64,000 bases of DNA from Solanum dulcamara (lineage: Eukaryota; Streptophyta; Magnoliopsida; Solanales; Solanaceae), in the NCBI RefSeq assembly GCF_947179165.1, contig NC_077245.1, forward strand, positions 21,365,740-21,429,739. Reading direction: 5' to 3'. A program made the position numbers and the translations under genes. This document shows positions 33,041-44,827 of this stretch, piece by piece (position 1 is the first letter of the stretch; each line of letters starts with the position of its first letter). The notes beneath the pieces were generated by a model. It was not told where the DNA came from. It saw only the letters and a list, made by a program, of their open reading frames with translations, and did no database searches.

Positions 33041-36000
33041 ATGTCTTCCAAAAGTGCAAATGGTCACGCCATTAACAACATACAAAGCTCCCCGCCGACA
33101 TCACCGCGGAACCGGCAAAATTGCCGGAGGAGACTACGCCGGCGAGGAAGCTTTGCAATGTTGCATCGACGGCACTTTCTGCTGCTTGTCTCTGTTCTCT
33201 ACTTTACGGGACTGATCAGCTGCGTGGGCCCCCTGTTTTCCCTTCTGCAATATTCTGGTTTTGGAGCTGGTGCTGTTTATCGCAGCCATGAGATTTTTCA
33301 GAAGCTTTGGACTGACATTGAAGCTGATAATTCTTCTTCTATTGAGGTACTTTTTTGCTCGCCTTCGGTTAGCGGATCTAAACTGATGATTTTTCGTGTT
33401 CTCGGAATTCGTGAAAACCCTACTGAACTTTACTTTTTGAAAAGCGAAAGGAAGAGGAAATTTAGTGTTAGCTCTAGTCTTTTACCTCGTTAGCAAAAAA
33501 GGTAGGGAGAAAGCTTAAGTTGAGTTTAAATTGTGATTTTCGTTAAGATTTTAGATGTGTAAATCTGAATGCACGAGTATTTTTTGCAATTTCATTTTTT
33601 AACCTGATACACATTTGAATATTAATACGTATATTAACATTAAGACACTTGAATCTGAATGCATATCTGAATATTAAGATGCGTATTAAGATTTAGAGGT
33701 CTGAATCTGAATACAATGAATATTAAGATATTATCATAAGATCTAAATATTAAATAATTAATACTGTTTGTTTTCTAAACATCTGAATGTATGAAAATTG
33801 TCTTTATTTAAAAAATAATAAATATAAAATTCAAATAAAATAATTGAATGATCTAATATTATATCAATAAAATATTTTAAATTTTTTATATTGCAATAGT
33901 GATGGTGATGACTAATGATGGTGATTATATTTGTCAATTTGGGATGGTGTTCACTGATGATGGTGGTTATGTGTAGTATTATGGTATAGTGGTTGGTACT
34001 AGTGATTAACGTGATTATTCTTGATCACAATTGATAATTAATAGTGAAATGATACTGATAACTAATGACAGTGGTGAATGATGATGGGGTTAGCGATGTA
34101 TATTAATGACTAATGGTGGTAATTATCGATAGTGATTAGTGAATGTAATAATGGTTGGTGGTGGTGATTGTTATTGACGGCTGATGGTGATGACAGTTGA
34201 TTTTTGTGATTGACGGTAGTTATGGTTGGGTTGAGGATGGTGATTGTGGATGATAGATGGTGATGATTTGTGATAGTTGTGGTTAGGTTAATGATGGTGG
34301 TTGTGGATAGTAGGTGGTGGTGATTGATAATGGTTGTGTGTGGTGGGTGAAAGTAGATGGAGTGACGGTAAACTGTCATATTTGTAGAAAAAATTTAAAT
34401 AGACATCTTAATGATATTAAGATTTTGTTATAGATCTTATTCATTCAGACCCATTAAGTGGTTGTAAAATAAGAAAAACAAACATACTTAATGATTAAGA
34501 TCTGAATGATTAAGATTCATACCTTGAAAACAAACAGACTTAATGACTGACATCTGAATGGTTAAGATTCAAACATTGAAAATAAACAAACTTAATGGCT
34601 AAGATCTAAATAATTAAGATTAAGACCTTAGTTAAGTGCAAAAAAATGAGGCCTTATACTCCCTCACATTTTCAATTTTACTGGACATTTTAATTAATTA
34701 TTATTATTAATTACTTATTTTGAAAATTATCTCGCAAAAGCTAAACTTAAATATTAATTAATATGATGAAATACTCTGTGTCAATTCAAAGTCCAAAATG
34801 GACAACTAAAAGTGATCCAAGAGAGTAGGGGTGTTCATGGTTTGGATAAAAATCGATTCAAACCGAAAAAACTAAACCAAATCGATTAAATAAACCGATT
34901 TTGTTTGAGTTTGGTTTTAGCCTTTTAAGAATCGATAGTATTTGGTTTGGTATTGATTTTATTCAAAAAAAACCAAAAAAATAACCGAACCAAACGGGTA
35001 AATTAGATACATATATTTTATTATTATACATACATAATATATTGTTTTAATAAACAATTTTACATATCTTATATATGTGTTTTTATCAAAATTTACTTAT
35101 AATTTATTTATGAAAGCAAAAACGCTCAAGACGTGAACATTTATCTTATGTGAATTTTAAAACTTTATTTCCAGTAAATTCAGTGATCGAAAGTTTTGTA
35201 ATGTCAGTCGTTCTAACTATTTGTTGTTTTGAATGAATTGTTATCTTTTTTCCCTCTTTTGAATGAATCATTCCTTTTCTTTTTTATGTATGGTTAATAA
35301 CTGAATCAAACCAAACCGATAATAACCATATTGATAAATGCATATTATATTTGATTTGCTTTGGTTATGATAATTTAAAAATCGATTAAATTAATTTAGT
35401 TTTAATTTTGATCAATAACCGATCCAAATCGATCAGTGAAAACCCCCTAGAAGAGAGTATAAAAGATCTATTTTGTTACTTTCTGCGACGGTCCAAAATT
35501 GTTGTGCTTCTGTGACGGTCAATTCTCTAAAACTTTTACATGAATTTATTAGACCTTTTTCGGATGTTTTGAAAGCAAAATGTAACTTCTTAATAAATAT
35601 TACTTCTTTTGTGACTAATTTGTCCACGTCTGATGTCACTTTGAGAAGACCAAAAAAGGGTCACTTAAAGGAGTTGAATTGAATTCTAAAAAGCACAACC
35701 AAATTTTTTTTTAATAACAACATGTGATGCTATGGATGGGGTTGTCATTTCCTTAACTATAAATTTCGAGTTCGAGTCCTGAAGTTAGTCAGACATCGAT
35801 TGGAAAACCAAAAAAAATTTAATAATTTATTTTGGATGAGAGAATAGTTCTATGGCTGCAGCTATAATTTTTATAATGATATTCGGGCCACCTCACATGC
35901 AACTCGATGCCTCTCTCATTGCATCCCATCCCTTCTCCTCTTACAGCATTTTGCAGGAAACAAGGAAGAATCTTGTTTTAAGTATTGGGTTTCTGCAGAT

Positions 36001-39000
36001 GATGAATTAGTCCAGTGATTGTGTTAATCCTTGTATTTGTTTTAACTTTTTGTTATGTTATGATAATTAGCTGAATTGATCCTCCAATCTTATTGTAGCT
36101 GTCCTCTGTCTGGATATACAAAAGGAAGCTAAAGGAGCAAAGACCCTGTTCCTTTGGGACTACTGCCTCAACTAAAGGTATCAAAACAACATGTCTTGTT
36201 GCCTTGTGCTAGATTTTGTTCTTCCTGAAAACTGAACTGTTTCTCTGTATCTTGACATTTTGTCTCCATTTCACTTTCCACCACTGATCATTCGAACTGG
36301 ATTTTGGTCAAAATTGCATTTTCATGGTGAAATGACAAAATTATTATAGGCCATACCATCAATTTGCACTATCATTGGAAGGTTTGGATTTCCAAACCAC
36401 CTTATAAATTTTGTACTGAATATTAGCCTGCTGAAAATCAAATTTTAACTTGACCGAGTCCAAATTGATGCATTGAGATCAACTGCGCATTTACTAGTTT
36501 TCATCTAGTCAAAATTGTTAAGTTGGTGGACACTATTGGAGTGTATATAGTTACATTAAATCAGGAACCTAACAGAATGTACTATTTCAGATTCTCCTGG
36601 AACCAATCTTTATTTAATTGTTGATGCCAATGGTGGCCTCAATCAGCAGCGATCATCGGTATGTAATTTCATGCTGAGTCAAAATGCCACTGAATTTTCG
36701 AAGTAATTTAAAACGGCAAATTGGTTATAGTTCATTTGTACTTGAGACCCCCAGGGTTTTGGTCTATTAGTAAGAGCAGTAAGTGATGTGTAGGTTAGGC
36801 AGGCTCATGTCACGAGTTCGAACCCTGCCAAAAAATTCTAGTATTCATTGGAACATTTGCCACACTGCAACTAGCCTTACAGGATTTCTCGGTTATAAAA
36901 AAAATGGTACTTGAGTGTTCTATCTCTTATTTTACTGGATTTGTCCATCCTTTTTCAATTTTTTGGTTGTTGCTAAAGTACAATGCTGCTGTGTTCCTAT
37001 TTCAACTTGATTTTCCTTTTTAAATAAACACCAAGTAATTGTTTTCAGCATACCTAATTAGAGAAGCAGTAAGAAGACAGAAGTTATGCTGATTGCAGTT
37101 GTTGGTTTTGGGTAGATCAGGGGCAGTACTGGTTTGTTAGTTAGGTCATGTAATAGCTTATTAAGTTGCCAAGCCGGTGATAAGACATCTTTTTGGTATT
37201 TCTTTATTCATTAATGTGAAATGATGATGTAGCTTAACCACCCTTATTGATTTTACTGCAGATATGCAACTCAGTAGTCATTGCTGGGCTATTGAATGCC
37301 ACATTACTTATTCCTCGTCTGGAGTTTCACAATGTCTGGAGGGATTCGAGGCAAGTTTCCAAATTATAGTGCTTACTAGTGTGTAAATCCTACCAAGTAA
37401 TGGTTGAAAATTTACAAATCTTTATCGCCTTTCCTATCTGATCTCAAGGTTTTATACTCTCTGAATTACACATTTTACAATCTCAAGGACGTCAATGTTT
37501 TGTTGGATTAAGAAAGGTTTCCTATATTTCATTCTTAATGAACTCTTCTTCACATTCTTTGCCCTTTGTATTTCTAACCAAGCACACCTAACTTCTACAA
37601 TGAAATAGGTGTAGGGTGATTGAAGAATATTCCTTTCCATTGACTTCTATTTATCTTGTGAAATATAAATTTAAAGTAACCGCTTCATTTACCACCAGAA
37701 TGAATAGTGTAGGTTCCGTCTTTACGTGCTTCATTTCTTGTGCAAGTTTTCTCATGTTAAATCACTATTTCACTTTTGAATAACACCAATAACCACATCC
37801 AGTTGAACTTCTGTATTCACAAAGGTTATTTGGTGTTTCTGTTTTTTGTCACAAAGCAGTGAATTTGGTGATATTTATGATGAAGACCATTTCATGTCCA
37901 CCCTTAAAGATTATATAAAAGTGGTCAAAGAACTACCAGTAGAACTGATGGAGAGATATGATTCTAATATCAGCAATATTCAGAATTTGCGAGTTCAAGC
38001 TTGGGCACCTCCAAGATATTACCTGGAAGAGGTTTATCCTGTCTTATTTAAGCAGCGGTATGCAGTTTTTTGATTTCTGTGTATCTAATTAATCACTTGT
38101 GTCAGTAACATTCCCAAAAACAATTCTGCCAAATGACCACCAGAAAGCAGCTTGTGTTTCTACTGTCTTCCTCTTTTTCATTTGGAAGGAAAAAAGTTAG
38201 CCCTAGGAGTATGCCAGCTTATTACTATCAGCATGTGTTTACATGACTATATTGCTGTCATGGCAGCCAGAGTGAAAAGATGCATCACCTTGTGTCTCAT
38301 TCTCAAATTTGTAATATTACATATGCTTATGAAGGCTCATTAATATGGGATAAGATTAATGAAATCTGATTAGCTTGTGTAGTCTTAAAGCATGACACAG
38401 GACATCTTTAGAAGGGTGTAGGTTGAATAGAGGGACAATAACAATCTGTAGCACAGCCATGATATTATTGTCTTTGAAGTCATTATTGATAGAGAGGAAG
38501 TCCTTTCCGGTTTTTAAAAAATGGCACAGATGGAATGTCTCATAAATAAAGAGAAAAATTGTTCTTTGCGTATATATCACTTTCTTGAGTTGTCTCTAAG
38601 CATGTATTTTTATTGTTTTTTTCAATTTCTAGCAGATAGCACTTATTGATTATCTTTTTTCTATATCTAGCGGATAGCACTTCTTTCCCAGTAGTTAAGA
38701 GCTGGCATTGACATTAATATCACATTATTTTGTTACTTATGCAGACCTATATTATTTGTATTCACTAGTTACTTTATCATGCAGGGTTGTTCGTATTTCC
38801 CCCTTTGCTAATAGATTGTCAATGCATCTTCCATCTCATCTTCAGTTCCTGAGATGCTTTTCCAATTATGAAGCTTTGAAGTTCTCCTTAGCCATATCAG
38901 CACTTGCAAAGAAGTTGGTCAAGCGCATGATTGAGAGGAGCTCTAACTCTGGTGGGAAGTATATTTCTGTCCACCTTCGCTTTGAGGAGGTACACTCTCT

Positions 39001-42000
39001 TTTCCTAGTTCTACTTGCATAGGATTTTCTGGAGATCCAGTGAACCTGTTGATCTTTAATCTAATGATGAAACATCCATCTTTTATGTGAAGGACATGGT
39101 AGCCTTTTCGTGCTGCATTTACGATGGAGGACAGGTTGAAAAGTCAGAAATGGATGTAGTACGTGAGATGGGATGGGGAAAGAAGTTCAAACAAAAATAT
39201 CGTGTTATTGCACCTGGTCTCAACCGTAAAAATGGAAAATGTCCTATGACCCCTGTAGAGGTTAGACTTTATTAGCTGTTTTCCTTCAAATGAAACTTGG
39301 ATTTTCATCTGGAGAAGAAAATGAATATATCAGTGTTATTATAAACTGTTAATTTAGATATTATGTGAATTCAACTTTGATGACGTTTGTATTCAAGAGA
39401 GCTATTAGTATATCTTAGGATTTATGGTGAGTTTTCGTCACCAAATGAAGATAGGAAGGGGTAGACATATTTAACCTCAAAGTTAAATATAATTACAACA
39501 ACATTAGGGAAGACTGTTGAGGTGACACGTGAGGGGAAATCTGTATCGTCCTGCAATTAGTTGTTTGTTTTATCTAATTCTGCTTAGTGCGTTGAGTATC
39601 ACGTTTTATTTGGTTGGGATGAGAAGAAAGGATTCTAGCGAGGGGACTTAAAAGAAAATGGCAAAGCTATTTCCCTTGACTTGGTCAGCAACTGTAAGTG
39701 GAGGAATAGTATGCAGTTCCATGGTAGTATTTGCAACCCTTCTAAAGGTGGACAGAGGAGAATAGAAATTTCTTGTACTTACCCCGCTAGTTGTGATGAA
39801 CAAGAAAAGGGGAGTAATAAATATCTCCATTAGCCTTCTGCCCCTGAACCAAATATAGTTTACATTATGTGCATTTTACATGTCGTATCTTGTGATCTTA
39901 TCGCTGTTATTCATTGTTAACCATAGAATGGATATTACTCAGTCTCACAAATTCATAGAAAACATGGAGTGTCTACTACAAATTGCTACAAGCCAAAAGT
40001 GCATACTTAAAGCAGCAAAATGTAAGAGGTTAATATTTCACCTGTGCACTCTTTTGTTGTGTATTTTTTAGGAGGGCGGGGTCTTGAATTGTGAATCAAT
40101 TTAAGTTTCTTCTATGTGGTTTTTGTTGATAAATAGGAGCTGGAGTTAGGATTGATACAGGGAGTAAATGCACCTTTTTAAAAATTTCATTTTCCCAACT
40201 TTACCCTGGCAATCAGAAGAGGAAAATATAGTATTGGTATGACTTGTAGTAGCTTTTTGCCTAGCAATTGAATTAAAACTTCATTCTATTCCTGATAAGT
40301 TTTCAGATGGAGGTTTTGAAGGCTTGTTTAATCAGTCAACTCATTCTCATAAAACTGAGAGATGTTTATTCTAAATTTCTAATTGCATGTGTTTGATCAT
40401 AAATACTGAGAAGTATGTTTCTAACTATATTCAGTAAACCATGATAAAATTGAATGTAAAAACTTCCAATTTTTATTTCTTCTTTTCTGTGCGCCAAACT
40501 GCCATTTCATTGATTTGTTGTCTTTTTTCCCTTTCCTATTTTTTGTTATTCATTAGTCAACTGCAGGTTTACGAGTCAAGTCTTACATTCTTGCATTTAG
40601 TACTTCGTTTAGATACTCTTTCGTTTCATATATTTTTCTTTGTCAGGATAGGTTGGCATGATGCTCAGGGGTATGGGATTTGCCAAAGATACTCCAATCT
40701 ATTTGGCTTCTGGAAAGATTTACCAGGCAGATAGATATCTAGCACCTCTGCGGAAGATGTTTCCTCTCCTGCAAACCAAGGACACTTTGGCAACCAAAGA
40801 TGAGCTTGCTCCATTTGAGGTATATGTTGATGGCAAGCCATTTCTTCAAGAAATAGTGTTACGTACATCTGGACATGACTGGCCGCCTGCCTATTATACC
40901 ATCAAATGGACTAGATATTGGACAAACTGAAAAATGGATGTGTCCTCTGTCAATTTTTGCTCTAACTGAACCTAAGTTTCTCGGATTAGTATTTTTTATA
41001 AGGGAGGTACCGTGGACATAGTTGCTTACATTCTTTTACAGCTACCATTTTCCAAATACTGAGAAAAAGAAAAAGAATTGAATCAAGAGAAATGCTCTCT
41101 GCATAGCAAATTCAACTAATACGGATTTGCATTAATGCCAGAAAGCACTTCCAAATCCCAACAAGCTTGAGTTAGCAGTAGTACTGATTAGGCCATTTCA
41201 AAAATTTGAGCCCTTGTTCAGTTTGACATGTAACAGAAACCGGCTAAGAAGATTCTAGTTACTGGAACATTCACCATGAATCATGTCATAGCTGTGTTGT
41301 GTCAATTTGAGTATCGATTAGAGTTCCCTGTTACTAATTTACTATTTTCTGAAAGCAATTATCTTATTCTTTGACAAACTATATAACAAATTAACTTCGT
41401 TTCCTTCTTTTATTTTATTTTTTATTTTTTGCTTTACAGGGTTATTCATCAAGACTAGCTGCTGTGGACTACCTAGTATGCTTGTTTAGTGAGGTATTTG
41501 TAACCACTCAAGGGGGAAACTTCCCTCATTTTTTGATTGGTCATAGAAGGTACCTTTTCAATGGACATGCCAAGACTATCAAACCTGATAAAATCAAGCT
41601 TGTAACTTTATTGCAGAACACAAGTACAAGGTGAGATCCTTTTCCTATAGCTCTCTTCTATTTTCTTCTCTTTCTGCTTCTGATATAACTGAAAATAAAT
41701 TCCAGCTTTCCTTGCCTGTCAGCATTGTACTCCTATAGGTAGAATTTGATGTGATTTCATGAAAGCCTCAGTTGCTGACACTTTTTGATCCCAAAGGTAG
41801 AACTAGAAGCATTTTTATGCATATGAGAACTTATTTGCTCATAAATCATGATATTATCTAGTCGTGAAAAATCTAACCAACCTGCATGCAAAAAGTAATA
41901 TTAAAAGAATAAGAAGAAAAGATCAAGTTTCTAATATAGCAAATCTGCTAATTCTGTTGCCCCGAGGAATTAAAATAGACGTGATCATTCAACTGAATCA

Positions 42001-42587
42001 GGAAGGATTTTGTGCCTCCTCTGGAGCTCTAAAAGTCTACTAAAATAGTTGAAATGCAAATCAATGGTGAGCTCAAATGTGCATAATAACAAAGTAAAGG
42101 GGATGAAATGGAACGAACCTGCCCCTATTATTTATCATTTCAGAATGTTTCCGAGGCTGAATCTACCTTGATTTTGGAACACAACAAGTTTGTGTATGAG
42201 CCGATTGTAATGCATTCTAGGTCGAATCTCGTCAATCTAGTATCATCTCTGAGTTCGTTTCATCTTTTCACATCACATATTCTCTTGAAGTGCCAGGCAA
42301 CTTTGTCTTAATCATCAAGAGCCACAGCATCAATATTGCTTTTTGTTTTTCCTTTTTCTTATTTTTTTTTTGTTTTCCTTAAACTGGTAAACAGCTGGAT
42401 GGATTTCAAGGATCAAATGGGATCAATGCTGGCCGAAAGTGATAGGAAGGGCATTATGGTACCTAGAGTTAAGAAGTCCACCAGAAAAGGTTCTATCTAT
42501 TCGAATCCTTTGCCTGAATGCAGGTGTCTTTGGGAGTCAAAAAGAGCTACTAACCGTAGTAATTCGTACCTCATGGTCGATCGCTGA
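33041..42587 (+). CDS. GT106 / O-fucosyltransferase-like type II Golgi protein, ten exons
   Basis: Exons: 33041-33346, 36099-36177, 36591-36658, 37262-37350, 37860-38057, 38785-38989, 39093-39260, 40652-40819, 41440-41630, 42395-42587. They join without a stop into 1665 nt (554 residues), and every junction is AG-GT except intron 4, which has a GC donor. The N-terminus is short and basic, with one membrane span at about residues 45-65, so the protein should sit in the Golgi with a lumenal catalytic domain. Family motifs seen: [12 protein letters not shown] (140-151), [17 protein letters not shown] (from about 176), the HLRFEE strand (310-315) with its conserved Arg, MMLRGMGF, and [16 protein letters not shown] near residue 450. 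The family (Pfam O-FucT, PF10250) includes putative O-fucosyltransferases and rhamnogalacturonan-I rhamnosyltransferases; the donor and acceptor here cannot be told from sequence. The start at 33041 is chosen for its ACCACCATG context. Confidence 0.93.
33560..34652. repeat. Dispersed repeat in intron 1, GGTGAT-rich core
   Basis: This is a second copy of the repeat at 3390-3905. A GGTGATG / GTGGTGGTGATTG-rich centre (33900-34350) is followed by the conserved AGACATCTTAATG to CCATTAAGTGGTT segment. Its flanks carry repeated CTTAATGATTAAGATCTGAA words, giving partial inverted symmetry. The left boundary is uncertain. Reading frames across it are low-complexity artefacts. Confidence 0.5.
34655..35459. 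mobile_element. Stowaway-like MITE, interrupted by a hAT MITE
   Basis: The left end TACTCCCTCACATTTTC follows TA. The right end, completed beyond the inserted element, is GATCCAAGAGAGTA, giving TACTCTCTTGGATC when inverted. A TA duplication is consistent with the group. Length without the insertion is about 170 bp. It lies in intron 1 of the glycosyltransferase gene. Confidence 0.6.
34826..35449. mobile_element. hAT-like MITE (TAGGGGTGTTCA ends)
   Basis: The left end is TAGGGGTGTTCATGG. The right end, inverted, is TAGGGGGTTTTCACTG. The 8-bp flanks CAAGAGAG (34818-34825) and GAAGAGAG (35450-35457) differ at one base. Internal inverted similarity includes AATCGATTCAAACCG-type words at both ends. 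It was inserted into the end of the Stowaway-like element. Confidence 0.75.
35460..36098 (+). other. Remainder of intron 1
   Basis: No feature is firmly supported. A B-box-like GAGTTCGAGTCC at about 35769-35780 hints at a worn SINE, but neither an A box at the right distance nor a target duplication is seen. The intron ends at the acceptor TATTGTAG. Confidence 0.4.
36747..36906 (+). mobile_element. tRNA-derived SINE in intron 3
   Basis: It is a 160-bp insertion flanked by the perfect 9-bp duplication GTACTTGAG (36738-36746 and 36907-36915). It has an A-box-like TGGTCTATTAGTAAGAG (from 36760) and a B box GAGTTCGAACC (36814-36824), and it ends in an A-rich tail. Orientation matches the host gene. 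Confidence 0.88.
37351..37859 (+). other. GC-AG intron (intron 4) of the glycosyltransferase gene
   Basis: The donor reads GAG|GCAAGT and the acceptor AAAGCAG|T. The phase-2 join rebuilds a Ser codon (AG|T) in the conserved [16 protein letters not shown] motif, so the GC donor is required by the protein. AG|GCAAGT is the strong context expected for the minor GC class of U2 introns. Confidence 0.88.
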
Positions 42588-43594
42588 GATTGGTCCATAG
42601 TTCTAAGTTTCCTCTGTTTTGAGCAGCCGAAGTTGATCAATTAGTTGGGATCCTTTTGCAAGCACCAGTTACTCTTCTGTTTTGCTTGTTACCTCTGTAA
42701 CGGTAACAAAGTCTCCACTTGCTACCATGTTATTTCCATATGCTTCCAGCTAATCATTTTGGGGTCTGTCACTTTATGTGCCAATGGGGGAGTGGTAGAA
42801 TAGATCCAAAGCTCCAAGTCCAACATTGATTACAGGAATCGAAGATTGTTAAAGCATCTCGAAATTCACCTTAGCCGGCTAGGCAGGACATTTGATCTAT
42901 CTGTAGTTGATATCAGTTTCTCAGATCCTAAAGGTTTCAGTTATGATCTCTATGGTATAGATTTTTGGTTCTCTCTCTTCTTCTTAGTATTTGTTACTGC
43001 CTTCACATTTCTTTTGGAAATTTGTGCTCGTTTAGTCTACCAGTTGTAATGCTTTATATAGTAGTGGACTGAGATGTGCTCAAGTAGAGTGACATGGACA
43101 GGTGATTCCAGAGTTAAAGAAATGTGTATTTAGTGGCATAACGTAAAACAGACAGTTTATGGCATGTGTAGTTCGATGCAAAACACAAGCTCTTTGCTTT
43201 ATATTTTGCACTTAATTTCAGTAGAGTTAGAAGTCTAAGTGATGAACACGTTACGGCGGTGGCATTATATTTGGTATGTTGATTTGCTAAACATGTTGCA
43301 TGAGAAATGGGTACTATAGGTTATAAAGTGAATGTTACTGTGTTGATTAGATATCAATATTTATTTCAAGTGAACTGTACTAAGTATATTGAGGTTGAAA
43401 CGAGAATGATCAACCATTCTGCGTATTTTCTACTATGCCTTTGAACTGTTGCACATAAATTAAACAAATGAAATAACCTGACCAGGAACCAATACTAAAA
43501 TTCATAATGAAAGTAACTGCAGGTACTTTATGGTTTCCACATATTTAAACATTAATTTAAATAATCTATATCCTAAACTCGTTATTGATGACTT
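42588..43594 (+). other. 3' flank of the glycosyltransferase gene and spacer
   Basis: The first 250-450 bases are probably 3' UTR (mixed composition, no repeats). No further gene is supported. The 67-residue frame at 42846-43049 has no recognisable feature. Confidence 0.4.
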
Positions 43595-43800
43595 ACAGGT
43601 TACGATCAACTATTCCGTCTATCCTTATTTAAGCATTAAAAAATAAAGCGAGACTTTAAAATTTTGTGGTCTTAAATTGAAGAGGTGTGGTTCTTTAAAT
43701 TTTGTATTGTCACATACAATGTTAGAATTGAAAAACCTACTAAATATAGAAAGAGACTCTTTTTGAAACAAATCATTCAGAAAAGTTACTTAAATTGGGA
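43595..43800. repeat. Worn MITE-like repeat
   Basis: TTCCGTCTATCCTTATTTAA at the left, then AATTTTGTGGTCTTAAATTG and AAAGAGACTCTTTTTGAAAC, resemble a common short MITE seen in Solanaceae-like genomes whose outer end reads CTCCGTC-. The right terminus is eroded. The 64-residue frame at 43685-43879 is a by-product. Confidence 0.4.
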
Positions 43801-44261
43801 CATAGAGGAGAAGCTCCATTCACAAACACTTGAGGGAAAAGCGGCAAGGCAGTATAACGTCCACACCAACATGAGTTGAAACCAAAATTTTGCTCCTACT
43901 CTGTCATAGCATCTACTTTGTAAAGTTTACAAAGATTGCAATTTGCAGCCTAGTTTTTTTTGTTTTCTCATGACTTGTTACATTTTAACAGTTTGAAAAG
44001 TATTGAGAATTTGTCATGGCATTTGATCGAAAATACCATAAATAAAGTTTGCAAATAAAAAGGAAAGTTGACTTTACAAACTTTTATTTGTTCAAACCAT
44101 TTTTGTAGAAGAGTTTAACACTTTTTCTCATAAAATAAATTAGCTCAAACAAATCCTTTTGTGTCACTAACATAAACCATGCAGATTCCAAAGAATTAAA
44201 ATCAGACTCGGCTAGGCCAGATGATACGCGGCTTACCTAGTTTGTTTTCTTCAGCTGTGGT
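43801..44261. other. Spacer
   Basis: No gene or repeat boundary recognised. Confidence 0.4.
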
Positions 44262-44390
44262 TATACAACAACCCCCCAATGGAATCCCACAAGTGGGGTC
44301 TGAGAGAGTAGGATGTACATAGGCTTTATCACTACCTCAAAGAGATAGAAAGGTTGTTTTCGAAAAATCCTCGGCTCAAAAGTCACAATT
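44262..44390 (-). repeat. RTE-LINE 3'-end / SINE-like fragment
   Basis: The minus strand reads CTCAAAG-side text inverted through CCCCACTTGTGGGATTCCATT to a GGGGTTGTTGTATA end at about 44262. It is homologous to 4846-4975 and inverted relative to 45710-45822. An AAATAAATAAAAA-rich stretch follows at 44431-44470. Confidence 0.55.
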
Positions 44391-44644
44391 CCAAGTACGA
44401 GAGAAAAAAATAATATATAGCCTAAAGAAAAAAGAAATAAATAAAAAATAATAAATAAATAAATAAAAAGTAAAAATAGAAATAAAAATAAAATGCAATG
44501 CAAAGAGCAAAAAAATTACTAATTGGAGATTCACGTGCAAAACTTTGCATTAGGCTCTTCAAAATGTTGCATGACACAATTATTTAAAGTAGGTTAGTAA
44601 ATAGGGTAAGCTGAGGGAAACAACGGATTGCCTAAAGAAACACA

Positions 44645-44827
44645 CTAAAGGGAACCAAAACAGAAAACATCCTCAGTGTTCCTGGTTTTCTTCGCACGGC
44701 GCTCTAACATACATTGTCCAGGATGAATCAAAGTGTCATCTTTGAACCAGAAAAACAGACTGGTAAGAAGAGGCCACCGAAGCTTACCAAGAATAGCAGT
44801 AAAATACCCCATCATTAACGAAACAGC
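44645..44827 (-). CDS. Possible terminal exon of an unrecognised gene
   Basis: On the minus strand a strong acceptor (TTTTGTTCCTTTTGCAG) is followed by 60 open codons ending in TAG. The protein starts AVSLMMGYFTAILGKLRW, with a hydrophobic first third and a charged second half (ERRAKKTRNTED). I do not recognise the family. Further upstream on the same strand the frame at about 44978-44920 (KPVLDGGVVSADAFLASSN) also looks coding, but I cannot find a clean donor joining them. It may be an exon of a small membrane protein, a gene relic, or chance. Confidence 0.25.
   Translation of the reverse strand, partial: AVSLMMGYFTAILGKLRWPLLTSLFFWFKDDTLIHPGQCMLERRAKKTRNTEDVFCFGSL

Noticed and set aside
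33347..33493. Extension of exon 1 to the stop at 33493
   Set aside because: Splicing at 33346 is required to join [11 protein letters not shown] and the conserved motif in exons 2-3; the extension has no family similarity.
35740..35790. B-box-like GAGTTCGAGTCC suggesting a tRNA gene or SINE
   Set aside because: No A box at proper spacing, no cloverleaf and no target duplication.
40647..40651. Alternative acceptor CAG at 40646 for exon 8
   Set aside because: Starting at 40647 gives a stop after four codons; the TAG acceptor at 40651 keeps the frame and yields [10 protein letters not shown].
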